From contig JAHDQK010000013.1 of NCBI GenBank assembly GCA_018433885.1, positions 62,001 through 126,000 of the forward strand: a stretch of 64,000 nt of DNA, given 5' to 3'. Positions 26,808 to 35,544 of this stretch are shown here, one piece after another. Made by a program: the position numbers and the translations under genes. Each line of letters opens with the position of its first letter. Positions within the stretch are counted from its first letter, which is position 1. The notes below the pieces were generated by a model, which was not told the DNA's origin, did not search any database, and saw only the letters and a list, made by a program, of their open reading frames with translations. Source of the DNA: Candidatus Cloacimonadota bacterium. Lineage in GTDB: Bacteria > Cloacimonadota > Cloacimonadia > Cloacimonadales > Cloacimonadaceae.

Positions 26808-27577
26808 CTGATCTCCTTCGCGTTGAATACCGGGCCTTCCTTGCAAACCCGTTTGAAGGTCCAGTCTTCAGGATGCCCAATCGGCACAGCGCATCCGTGA
26901 CATACACCAATTCCGCAAGCCATATAAGCTTCTAAAGAGCAGTAATGCTCGATGTCGAGTTTATTTGTGATCTCACAGACCGTTCTCAGCAAGCCTTGCG
27001 GACCACAACTGTAAACGGTATCTACTTCGTGTTTGGTGATTGTCTCTTCCAGATTATCGCATACCCTGCCTTTTCTTCCGATCGAACCGTCCTCCGTCCA
27101 GATTTCGTCGCAGGGGAATACATCCGCTTGACCCCCTCCTCCATGCATCCAGTAAATCTGATTGTGGTTGATTAATTCCTTTTGCAGATACCATAAAGGT
27201 GGATAACCTATGCCGCCACTGATCAGGAGTATGCGTCTTCCCCTAAAGACAGGGAAACCTGTTCCACAGGGGCCGATCAGTTCCAAAGTATCTCCTGCTC
27301 TGAGTCTGGATAATGCATTGGTGCCGGTGCCGACTTTCTTGATCATGAAGCCTATTCTCCCCCCTTGATTGTCGTATATACTTATCGGTTTAAACAATTT
27401 GGGGATGGCATGGAAGGTTTGGAGGTTTGCCAGGCTGGATAAGGCACGGATCTCGTAAAACTGACCCGGCTTACCTGCCGCACCGAGAGCTTCATCCCAT
27501 ATCCACAATATGAAATATTCGTCCGAAAGCTCCTCACGAAGCTGAATGGCGCGCTGGCGATATTGGGGACTATTCAT
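26792..27577 (-). CDS. pyrK: Dihydroorotate dehydrogenase B, electron-transfer subunit
   Basis: PyrK carries FAD and a [2Fe-2S] cluster and links PyrDB to NAD. At 261 residues, it has the FAD-binding barrel with PISIYDNQGGRIGFMIK, the nucleotide-binding segment ILLISGGIGYPPLWYL, and the C-terminal cluster ligands in MACGIGVCHGCAVP plus Cys in RVCKEGPVF. An NAD-linked dihydroorotate dehydrogenase needs no quinone or oxygen, which fits an anaerobe. The gene starts directly after the pyrC stop. Confidence 0.94.
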   Translation of the reverse strand: MNSPQYRQRAIQLREELSDEYFILWIWDEALGAAGKPGQFYEIRALSSLANLQTFHAIPKLFKPISIYDNQGGRIGFMIKKVGTGTNALSRLRAGDTLELIGPCGTGFPVFRGRRILLISGGIGYPPLWYLQKELINHNQIYWMHGGGGQADVFPCDEIWTEDGSIGRKGRVCDNLEETITKHEVDTVYSCGPQGLLRTVCEITNKLDIEHYCSLEAYMACGIGVCHGCAVPIGHPEDWTFKRVCKEGPVFNAKEIRWELF

Positions 27578-28849
27578 TTATTTATCCTGATAGGTTATTT
27601 TACCGTTCATGAAGGTGAATTTTACTCTGCTTTTCACGGTTGCATCCAGCCAGGGGGTGTTTTTACTTTTGGATAGGATTTCTTCTTTATTGAAAGTGGT
27701 TGATTCTTTCAGGTCGATAATGGTGAAATCCGCAAAAGCTCCCTTCTTAAGTGCTCCGCCTGGCAAATTGAGGATTTTCGCAGGTTTTATACTGAGATTA
27801 TCCACCAGTGTATCCAGGCTGATCTGCTTGGTAAGTACAAGTTGCTCATAGAGCACGGCAAATGCAGTTTCGAAACCAATAATACCAAAAGGAGCATGAT
27901 CAAATTCGCGTTCTTTTTCGAAATCAGCATGGGGAGCATGGTCGGTGGCTATTGCGTCGATCAAGCCTTCTTTCAGAGCTTTCACGCATGCCAGGCGGTC
28001 TTTCTCGCTACGCAAAGGAGGTTTCATTTTGGTGTTGGTATCAAAAGTAGCACAGGCTTCCTCGGTGAGAACCAAGTGATGGGGTGTAACCTCACAGGTA
28101 ACGAGAAGTCCTCTCTCTTTTGCTTGCCGTACCAGCTCCAAAGATCTGGCGGTGGAGATGTGAGCTATATGTAGCTTCGCACCTGCACTTTCTGCAAGCA
28201 TAATATCGCGCGATATCATCAATTCTTCTGCCAGTCCCGGTATTCCGGATAGTCCTATTCTTGTAGCTACTTTCCCGGCATGGATCTGTCCCTTGCCAGC
28301 TAATGCGTAGTCTTCCGGATGCACAATTACTGGAATGTCAAAATTAGCTGCATATCGCAGGCATGAAAGCATCAAACGGGCATTTTGAACGCACTTCCCG
28401 TCGTCGCTTACAGCTACTATACCACCGGATTTCATGGTGGCCATCTCGCTGATTTCTTCGCCCTTGCTCTGTTTGGTAAGAGCTCCGATCACATATACTC
28501 GCGCGCTACCATGTTCTTTTGCACGCAGTTGGATGTATTCCACAGAAGCAATATTATCAGTTACCGGCTCTGTGTTCGGCATGGCGCAAACAGCGGTAAA
28601 ACCACCCTTTGCAGCGCTTTTGGTGCCAGATACAATGTCTTCCTTGTAGGTCTGACCAGGGTCCCGTAAATGAGCATGTAGATCGATGAAACCAGGAAAC
28701 ACCGCGGCTCCTTGTGCATCAATGATCTTGTCGGCTTTTTCGGTGATCTTCTCAGCTATCATGGCGATTTTTTTGCCATCGATCAGCATCTCTTGCTTTA
28801 CAAGCTTACCATCCAGATAGATACGGCCATTTCGAATAATTGTTTTCAT
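27578..28849 (-). CDS. pyrC: Dihydroorotase (class I)
   Basis: Dihydroorotase cyclises carbamoyl-aspartate to dihydroorotate. The 423-residue amidohydrolase shows the zinc-binding DLHAHLRDPG motif near residue 57, FDIPVIVHPEDYAL, the LHIAHISTA histidine segment, and the catalytic Asp in IATDHAPHADFEKE. These are class I features, so the protein should be active alone. It lies between pyrB (19-bp gap) and pyrK (no gap). Confidence 0.95.
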   Translation of the reverse strand: MKTIIRNGRIYLDGKLVKQEMLIDGKKIAMIAEKITEKADKIIDAQGAAVFPGFIDLHAHLRDPGQTYKEDIVSGTKSAAKGGFTAVCAMPNTEPVTDNIASVEYIQLRAKEHGSARVYVIGALTKQSKGEEISEMATMKSGGIVAVSDDGKCVQNARLMLSCLRYAANFDIPVIVHPEDYALAGKGQIHAGKVATRIGLSGIPGLAEELMISRDIMLAESAGAKLHIAHISTARSLELVRQAKERGLLVTCEVTPHHLVLTEEACATFDTNTKMKPPLRSEKDRLACVKALKEGLIDAIATDHAPHADFEKEREFDHAPFGIIGFETAFAVLYEQLVLTKQISLDTLVDNLSIKPAKILNLPGGALKKGAFADFTIIDLKESTTFNKEEILSKSKNTPWLDATVKSRVKFTFMNGKITYQDK

Positions 28850-28868
28850 TCTACTATCTCCTCTATTA

Positions 28869-29801
28869 TCAGGCCTTTCCGCCCAGGATCAGGAACATCA
28901 GAGCCATACGAACAGCCACACCGTTTGATACTTGTTCCACAATCACGCTATTGGTGTTATCCGCAATCTCTGGTAAAATCTCCACTCCGCGGTTCATGGG
29001 ACCGGGGTGCATGATCAACGCATTAGGTTTGGCATGTCTCAAAGTGTCCTTTGAAAGCACATAATGCTTGCTGTATTCTTCCAAACTGGGAAACAAGCCT
29101 TCGCTCATGCGTTCAAGTTGCATGCGCAAGCCCATCACCACATCTGCACCGGAAAGCGCGCGTCCCAAATCGTATTCTACTTTGCAGCCATATACACTTT
29201 CCATGTTTCCTGGCATCAGGGTCTTGGGGCCACAAACTGTTACCTTCGCACCCAGTTTCTCCATACCAATCAGATTTGAACGAACTACGCGACTGTGCAG
29301 AATGTCTCCTACTATCGTTATCTTGAGACCCTTCAGGTCGCCCAGCTTCTCCCAAATGGAATAAATATCCAACAAAGCTTGTGTAGGATGCGCGTGACGC
29401 CCGTCTCCCCCGTTTATAACGGGTTTCTGGGAGTATTTATGGACTAATTGGGGGCTGCCTGGGGAACTATGGCGGATGCAATAGAGATCTATACCCATAG
29501 CGTTGAGGGTATAGACGGTATCCTGGAGGCTTTCACCCTTCTGAAGAGCAGAAACGCTTGCTTGGAAACTTACTACATCGGCGGATAGGCGGCTGGCGGC
29601 CAATTCGAAGCTCATCCGGGTGCGAGTGCTGTTCTCTACGAAAAGAGTGCACACAGTTTTGCCCCGAAGGGTGGGGATTTTCTTGTACTCGCGAGTGTTG
29701 ATTTCTTTCATACCTTTGGTTGCTTCCAAAATGTACATAATCTCTTCACGAGAGTAGTCGTCTAAATCATAGACGTTGCGGCCAATAAATTGAGGTATCA
29801 T
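28869..29801 (-). CDS. pyrB: Aspartate carbamoyltransferase catalytic subunit
   Basis: PyrB condenses carbamoyl phosphate with aspartate. It has STRTR at residues 58-62 (carbamoyl-phosphate site), RHSSPGSPQLV, the HPTQALLD motif and the late HPGPMNRGVEI. The ATG at 29801 is preferred over 29822 because AAAGGAG lies 7 nt before it. It is the first gene of pyrBCKD. No pyrI regulatory gene is present. The 240-bp gap to the next gene (29802-30042) contains a 13-bp palindrome AATGCC-G-GGCATT at 29863-29875 but no clear promoter or attenuator. Confidence 0.95.
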   Translation of the reverse strand: MIPQFIGRNVYDLDDYSREEIMYILEATKGMKEINTREYKKIPTLRGKTVCTLFVENSTRTRMSFELAASRLSADVVSFQASVSALQKGESLQDTVYTLNAMGIDLYCIRHSSPGSPQLVHKYSQKPVINGGDGRHAHPTQALLDIYSIWEKLGDLKGLKITIVGDILHSRVVRSNLIGMEKLGAKVTVCGPKTLMPGNMESVYGCKVEYDLGRALSGADVVMGLRMQLERMSEGLFPSLEEYSKHYVLSKDTLRHAKPNALIMHPGPMNRGVEILPEIADNTNSVIVEQVSNGVAVRMALMFLILGGKA

Positions 29802-30042
29802 GTCTTCTCCTTTCAAGCTCACTGGCGTTGATTAAAGGTCCGTATTTTGTGCAAGAATCACCAATGCCGGGCATTCGTCAAGCATTATGTTTCCTCTTTT
29901 CACTTGAGATATTATTATCTTGCTGCCATATATACATATATCTCATACAAGAAATAACGATGTCTGTGTTTCAGGCAAAAATGGCTTGACTTAATTTGCC
30001 CTGATATTTTCATGGGAGAAACGATATCACAGGAGATTTTGT

Positions 30043-31134
30043 ATGAGAAGACTCATTATAATCCTGCTGGCTCTAGCATTAGCGCTTGGTGCTTGCAGCA
30101 CTGCCAGACAAAAGCTTAGCCCTCAGGCGAACGTAAATGCAAAGACAGCCGGCGTCTATTATGCCCAGCAGAACGTGGATAAAGCTGAAGAATATTATGG
30201 TAAAGTACTTGCAGAGCATCCAGACCACGCTCTTTCCCTGCGCAGAATGGCAGATATCAATCTCTACAAAGCCGAACAAAACCCAGCTATGGCAGTAGAA
30301 TTCAATAGTCAAGCATTTGATCTCTATAGCCGCGCGATTGCAGTTTATGAAGGTTATACAGAACTCACCAGCGAAGAAACTCTGGACATTCGCGATATGA
30401 ACCGCCGCCGCGAAGGTGCATGGACTCGCATATACAGAGCCGGGGAAGCTTCTCTCCAAGCGGGTAACACCCAACAAGCTATGGAGATTTTTGAACTTGC
30501 AAACAGATTGAATCCGGAGCGCTACGAACCCTTGATCCGCCTGAAGGACATCTATCAGAAAGAACTCAAAAACGATGCCAAGGCCGAAGAAATCCTTCTC
30601 AGTCTGATCGAAAGTGACCCCACAAACAGAGATTATCAGCTTGAAACAGGAGCCTTCTATTTCAACGTGAAAAACTACTCCGAAGCTGCCAGATTCTTTG
30701 AACTTGTCCGCCAAAGCACTCCCGCTGATACAGACAACTTGATGAATCTCGCCTATGCCTATTACGAGATGCAGAATTATCCCAAAGCTCTCGAAGTTAC
30801 GCAAGCAGCATTGGAACTTAAACCCGCGGATGTTGATGTGCTGACCAATGCCAAGGACATCGCAAATCGCGCAAAAGAGAATGAACTCACAATCTCCTAT
30901 TTGAAGAGGCTGATCGATATCCGCCACAATGAAACAGATTATGCCCAGCTTTGCCTTTTGTTAAACGAGACCAAGGATTATGAGCAATTGATCAACTACG
31001 CGCAGAAATGGTACCAATGGGATAATCAAAGTGAAGACGCCGTCCAATTCATCATTCTGGGAGCATCGTTCACCGATAACACAGCTCTTAGCACTACATT
31101 TACCAGGATTCTATCGAGTCTTCGCGGACAATGA
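30043..31134 (+). CDS. Tetratricopeptide-repeat lipoprotein
   Basis: The 363-residue protein begins with a lipoprotein signal (RRLIIILLALALALGAC, lipobox Cys at 18). The remainder is helical TPR repeats, for example AGVYYAQQNVDKAEEYYGKVLAEHP, AQQAMEIFELANRLNPE-type and NLAYAYYEMQNYPKALEVTQ segments ending in P at the usual place. Such proteins act as periplasmic scaffolds. The partner is unknown. AGGAG precedes the ATG, and a strong terminator follows 22 bp after the stop, so it is probably a single-gene unit. Confidence 0.85.
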   Translation: MRRLIIILLALALALGACSTARQKLSPQANVNAKTAGVYYAQQNVDKAEEYYGKVLAEHPDHALSLRRMADINLYKAEQNPAMAVEFNSQAFDLYSRAIAVYEGYTELTSEETLDIRDMNRRREGAWTRIYRAGEASLQAGNTQQAMEIFELANRLNPERYEPLIRLKDIYQKELKNDAKAEEILLSLIESDPTNRDYQLETGAFYFNVKNYSEAARFFELVRQSTPADTDNLMNLAYAYYEMQNYPKALEVTQAALELKPADVDVLTNAKDIANRAKENELTISYLKRLIDIRHNETDYAQLCLLLNETKDYEQLINYAQKWYQWDNQSEDAVQFIILGASFTDNTALSTTFTRILSSLRGQ

Positions 31135-31156
31135 CCGCGATTTAGTTTAATCTTCA

Positions 31157-31178
31157 GGGGTGCTTCGACACCCCTTTT
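31157..31178 (+). terminator. Rho-independent terminator
   Basis: GGGGTG (31157-31162) and CACCCC (31169-31174) pair around the 6-nt loop CTTCGA, followed by TTTT. It ends the TPR lipoprotein gene only 7 bp before the next ATG. Confidence 0.85.
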
Positions 31179-31184
31179 AATTAC

Positions 31185-32063
31185 ATGACCAAACAACAAT
31201 CCAGCTACCTCTTCGCCGGTCTCTCAATCCTTGCGTGGAGCACCGTTTCCACAGCCTTCAAGCTTACCCTCAAGTACTGTAGCCCTCTAGGCTTGCTCTT
31301 GATGTCGTCATTGATTGCCACCGTCTTTTTGGCAATCATGGTATTGACCAGTAAACAGGGCTTTGGAAGCTTCTTCCAAAATTTGAGGCGATCTACTCCC
31401 GCAGGATTCCTAAATCCGTACTTATATTATGTTATCCTGTTTACAGCGTATTCAAGGCTACGCGCTCAGGAAGCCCAAGCTCTGAACTACACATGGGCGA
31501 TTGTCCTGTCGGTCTTGATGGTTCTTTTTTTGAGGGAGCGGTTTCGTATAAAGGACTTAGGAGCCTTGCTATTTAGTTTTCTAGGAGTTCTAATCATCTC
31601 AGCAAAGGGTCACTTGCTGGATTTGAGATTTGATGATACACAGGGCACTTTACTAGCATTAGGTTCATCCTTGGTTTGGGCTTCCTACTGGATGGTGAAC
31701 CTCAGGGATAACAGGGAAAACACGCTTAAACTATTCTATAACTTCCTTGTTGGCAGCATCTTGATAATGACTCATGTGCTGATTTTCCAGAGCCAGATCC
31801 TATTGAAACAAGATACTCTAATTCCCGCTATGTTGGGAGCAATGTGGGTAGGGGTTTTCGAGATGGGGCTCACCTTTATTCTATGGTTGAAAGCGTTACA
31901 ATACACAGAAAACTCAGCTAAAATCACAAACTTGATCTTCCTGACTCCATTTGTATCTATGTTCATGATACAGAGCATTCTCAAGGAGAGTATTCACCCT
32001 GCCACAATTGTTGGTTTGCTCTTGATCGTGGGCTCCAACCTATTGCAGAAGTATTATAACTAA
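31185..32063 (+). CDS. EamA/DMT-family transporter
   Basis: The 292-residue membrane protein has about ten hydrophobic segments arranged as two EamA repeats. The first repeat contains ILAWSTVSTAFKLTL and the helix pair ending LREPR-like LRERFRIKDLGALLFSFLGVLII; the second contains GSSLVWASYWMVN, VGVFEMGLTFILWLKAL and a closing helix LLLIVGSNLL. The substrate is unknown (metabolite export or uptake). The start lies 7 bp after a terminator and has no ribosome-binding site, so translation may begin on a leaderless or very short leader transcript. Its stop overlaps the stop of the convergent cyclase gene by 4 bp. Confidence 0.87.
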   Translation: MTKQQSSYLFAGLSILAWSTVSTAFKLTLKYCSPLGLLLMSSLIATVFLAIMVLTSKQGFGSFFQNLRRSTPAGFLNPYLYYVILFTAYSRLRAQEAQALNYTWAIVLSVLMVLFLRERFRIKDLGALLFSFLGVLIISAKGHLLDLRFDDTQGTLLALGSSLVWASYWMVNLRDNRENTLKLFYNFLVGSILIMTHVLIFQSQILLKQDTLIPAMLGAMWVGVFEMGLTFILWLKALQYTENSAKITNLIFLTPFVSMFMIQSILKESIHPATIVGLLLIVGSNLLQKYYN

Positions 32064-34849
32064 GTCTGTGATTCCAACTTCTCCCGGCAAATCGCAACAG
32101 CATTTCGGCTACGTTCGATATCTTCTGGGCTGCTAAACTGCTCCTTTAGGGCAAGGCTTCGTTCGTAATAAGATAAAGCGGAAGCGTAGTCCTCTTCTTC
32201 GAAACAGATATTGCCAAGATTTCCCAGGGCTTTGATCATCTCAAGTTTATCGTTCATAGATGTTGTCATATCGAGTTTCAAGCTCAACCATTCTCTTGCT
32301 TCATCTAGTTTATCCATATGAAGACATGCCCAACCGAGATTTCCCAAGGCTATCGATTCATCCCGCATATACTTGTGTTCCCGGCTAATCTGCAAACTGA
32401 GTTCAAAGGCACGGTAGGCGTCCTCGAGCCGCTCTAGTTCAAGATATATTAGTCCCAGATTTGATAGAGTTTTCGCCTGTCGCTGCATATCCGATAGCCC
32501 CTGTGCCAGTTCCAGACTATCGTGATGATGCTTGAAAGCCACATCAAAATCCCGATGATGTTGATACCATATCCCCAGATTACTGAAGGCAATACAGATA
32601 TGCCTTGTATTCTGTAGCTTCTGGGCATGTTTCAGACCAAGATCAAATTGGGTCTTAGCTTCGGTGTAATCCCCGCGATAGAAGGCGGCAACACCCAGAA
32701 AACGGTGGATATCACACCAGAGTACCCCAGAGGGTTCCACAAGTGTTTCCGCCTCGCTGATGTAGCCCGCTGCCTCTTCCCAATTACCTGTTAGCCAGAG
32801 AACATCCGCCAGCTTGATCAGCACTTCTGCTTTCTCTTCTTTATCCAGATACATCAGTAATGACTTGCCCAGTTTCAGAGCCAAGGGATTATCATAGGTT
32901 TTAATGGCCTTATCCACCGCCTTTTGCAGGTAGGGTATCGCTTTATCCGGAAGTTCTGCCTTCACATAATGATCAGCCAATGCGAACACGAAATCTTCCA
33001 AATCGCCCTCAAACAGATTTTCTATGGCCTCCGCGGTAAGGCTGTGCAACAGCTTCCGGTTCTGATGCAAAAGGGTCTGGTAGGCTACCTCTCTGGTAGT
33101 AATGTGCTTAAAGAAATAAGTTGAGAAATCAAACCCCAAAAGCCGCATAATGAGTGAATGTTCTTCCAACATCCCCAGAGTGTTCTCGATATTGGACGGA
33201 TCATTTAGCCTCGACTCCACTTCCCGGAGGATTTCCACAAAGAATTCGTTGCCAATGACAGCCGCTTTGTGTAGAATCATACGCAGATTCTGAGGAAGGT
33301 TATCCAGCCTAGATAGGATCAGGGCATGAAGATTGCCTGGTACAGGATACTCATCCCTTTCCGCATTTGGTAAAGCGCTGATATAGTTGCACCATTCCTC
33401 CAGATAAAACGGATTCCCGGCGGAAAGATCCACCACGAGTTTCAAGGTATCATCCCCAAGTTGCTTGGACCCAGCATAGTGCTTCAGCAATTCAAGAACT
33501 TGCTCTTCTGCAAGAGGTAGAATCTCGATCTCGTGGAAGTGTTCGTGACTCGTGATCGCATCCAGTATCTGATAATCAAGACGATATAGAGCTAGAATAA
33601 GTGCATTGATTTCTTGTTCCCGGAACCGATCCAACAAAAACCCAATCATGTGCGCGCTGGCGTCATCTACAAGGTGGATATCGTCCAAGATGATGATGAT
33701 CTGGCTTTGATGTTTACCTGCCATAGCCACAATAATAGTTTCAATAGCTTTCTGGATGTGATGCAAAAGGTCTTTCCCTTTTTGATCCACGCGAGGATCA
33801 GGGATTTTTATCTCCATTAACAAAGCTATCAAGGGCAAAGCATCCAGAATCTCAGCGGATGTCTTCATGTTCGTGGCAAGCTTGTTAAGTCCTTGGATTA
33901 GCTGTTCATTTTTTTGGGTTGAAGAACTGTTGCGGCGGATATGGAAATAATCTTCCAAGATTCGGGTGAACAAATTGAACGGTGCAGGGCTGATGCTGGA
34001 ACAGCTTCCCCGCAGAATCATCGCATCTTGTTTTCCCTTACAGAACTCTTGTAATAACCTACTTTTGCCGATACCCGCATCGCCCTTGATGCCAACCACT
34101 CTGATGGTATCTTTTGCCAGATCATATTCTTTTTCCAGAAGTTCAAGCTCCGGTTCCCTACCGATAAACACCGCTTTAGGGAGTGTATGCACTTCCGATT
34201 TCTGCCCCAGAACCAACCAGCAATCTATAGGTTCATCCATGCCCTTCACGCTTACCAAACCGTAGCTCTCGAAATCGAAGATATTCTGAACCATTTCCAT
34301 GGTGCGTTTCGGCATCATAATCCTATTCACAGGAGCGTTGCTTTCCATTCTACTTGCCAGATTGACTTGAGGACCATAAACGGTAAAATCTCCCTCGCGG
34401 GATTCCCCTACCTTACCTACCGAAACCAACCCGGTATTGATGCCCACTCTCAAACCCAGTTCCACGACCTCGAAACCGGGTTCTCTATTTAGCAACTTGT
34501 TGTACAATCGCAGTTGTTCTTGCATCTTGATCGCCGCGAGCACACAGCGTTGAGTATCTTGTTCCGTAGCTTTCTTAGCTCCGAATAGAGCCATGATCCC
34601 GTCACCCATGTATTTATCCACAAAGCCGCCATAGAAGTTTATACAGCGGCTGAAGATCTTCATGATGTCATCCATCTTACCGTGAATAACTTCCGGTTCG
34701 AAGAGATTGGAGATATTGGTAAAACCTTTTATATCCGCAAACAACACCGCTACTTCGCGAAGTTCGCCTTCACGAAGGCTTAGTTTTTCTACCTCATCCT
34801 CTTCATCGGTGAGGAAATCGGAGCCAAAGAACAGCTCGTCTTGCATCAT
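32060..34849 (-). CDS. Class III adenylate cyclase with AAA ATPase and TPR domains
   Basis: The 929-residue cytoplasmic protein combines a class III cyclase domain (about 25-215), a STAND/AAA-type ATPase (about 225-560, Walker A GDAGIGKS at 256-263, Walker B IIIILDDIHL near 390) and a C-terminal TPR array (about 640-925). The architecture is like mammalian soluble adenylate cyclase. Catalytic residues look intact: metal Asp39 and Asp83, adenine-specifying Lys79 with Thr156, and transition-state Asn163 and Arg167. It should therefore make cAMP; bicarbonate sensing is typical of the Thr-bearing subclass but is not shown. The start overlaps the sirtuin stop (ATGATG over TGA). No CRP-type receptor is encoded in the window. 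Confidence 0.9.
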   Translation of the reverse strand: MMQDELFFGSDFLTDEEDEVEKLSLREGELREVAVLFADIKGFTNISNLFEPEVIHGKMDDIMKIFSRCINFYGGFVDKYMGDGIMALFGAKKATEQDTQRCVLAAIKMQEQLRLYNKLLNREPGFEVVELGLRVGINTGLVSVGKVGESREGDFTVYGPQVNLASRMESNAPVNRIMMPKRTMEMVQNIFDFESYGLVSVKGMDEPIDCWLVLGQKSEVHTLPKAVFIGREPELELLEKEYDLAKDTIRVVGIKGDAGIGKSRLLQEFCKGKQDAMILRGSCSSISPAPFNLFTRILEDYFHIRRNSSSTQKNEQLIQGLNKLATNMKTSAEILDALPLIALLMEIKIPDPRVDQKGKDLLHHIQKAIETIIVAMAGKHQSQIIIILDDIHLVDDASAHMIGFLLDRFREQEINALILALYRLDYQILDAITSHEHFHEIEILPLAEEQVLELLKHYAGSKQLGDDTLKLVVDLSAGNPFYLEEWCNYISALPNAERDEYPVPGNLHALILSRLDNLPQNLRMILHKAAVIGNEFFVEILREVESRLNDPSNIENTLGMLEEHSLIMRLLGFDFSTYFFKHITTREVAYQTLLHQNRKLLHSLTAEAIENLFEGDLEDFVFALADHYVKAELPDKAIPYLQKAVDKAIKTYDNPLALKLGKSLLMYLDKEEKAEVLIKLADVLWLTGNWEEAAGYISEAETLVEPSGVLWCDIHRFLGVAAFYRGDYTEAKTQFDLGLKHAQKLQNTRHICIAFSNLGIWYQHHRDFDVAFKHHHDSLELAQGLSDMQRQAKTLSNLGLIYLELERLEDAYRAFELSLQISREHKYMRDESIALGNLGWACLHMDKLDEAREWLSLKLDMTTSMNDKLEMIKALGNLGNICFEEEDYASALSYYERSLALKEQFSSPEDIERSRNAVAICREKLESQT

Positions 34850-35544
34850 CCACTCTCCATTATTCGTTCAATATAAACAGGGATCAATTCCCCGGATTTT
34901 CCTTGATGAAACTCATCAATGAAGCTGAAATTATCCGGACGGTCGAGGTTTATCGCTATCGTGTGTGCCCCAAAAAGCTTGGCGGTCATTACAAAACCTG
35001 CTGCGGGATACACTGTTCCGCTTGTTCCAATCACAACGAAGACGTCACATTTTTTGAGATGCTCTTCTATTTCGTACAAGAAGTATGGGATTTCTCCAAA
35101 CCACACAATATCCGGTCTCAACTGGCTTCCACATTTGTTGCAGATTGGAATGTCGGCTTGAAGATCAATCTCCTGCATTTGATATCTTGCCTTGCAATTG
35201 GAGCAAAAACACCTGTTCAAACTACCGTGCATTTCCAGTACTCTGTTGCTCCCTGCCCGGATGTGCAGACCATCTACATTCTGAGTTATCAGATGAAAAC
35301 GGTCTCCAATATGGTCTTCCAGTTTCTTGAGCGCGTAGTGAGCGGGGTTGGGTTCCACAGACAGGCTTTGATGGTAGCGTTCCTTGTAGAACTTCCACAC
35401 CTTTTGTGGATCCTTTCTAAAACCCAAAGGACTGGCAACATCCTCGACCTTGTGATCTTCCCACAATCCTCCGGAATCCCGAAATGTGCGGATCCCGGAT
35501 TCTGCGCTGATGCCAGCCCCGGTTAGGAACAAATATTTCTTCAT
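34846..35544 (-). CDS. NAD-dependent protein deacylase, sirtuin (class III)
   Basis: The 232-residue enzyme removes acyl groups from lysines using NAD. It shows the NAD loop GAGISAESGIRTFRD (9-23), TQNVDGLH (87-94), catalytic His106 and zinc-binding pairs C114/C117 and C135/C138. Y53 and R56 in FYKERY form the Tyr-x-x-Arg pair found in SIRT5 and E. coli CobB that reads succinyl and malonyl groups, so desuccinylase activity is likely besides deacetylation. It is wedged between the C25 protease gene and the cyclase gene with 4-bp overlaps on both sides. Confidence 0.93.
   Translation of the reverse strand: MKKYLFLTGAGISAESGIRTFRDSGGLWEDHKVEDVASPLGFRKDPQKVWKFYKERYHQSLSVEPNPAHYALKKLEDHIGDRFHLITQNVDGLHIRAGSNRVLEMHGSLNRCFCSNCKARYQMQEIDLQADIPICNKCGSQLRPDIVWFGEIPYFLYEIEEHLKKCDVFVVIGTSGTVYPAAGFVMTAKLFGAHTIAINLDRPDNFSFIDEFHQGKSGELIPVYIERIMESG

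Noticed and set aside
30079-30927. Minus-strand frame of 282 codons opposite the TPR lipoprotein
   Set aside because: The plus-strand TPR protein has a signal peptide, ribosome-binding site and repeats; the antisense frame has none.
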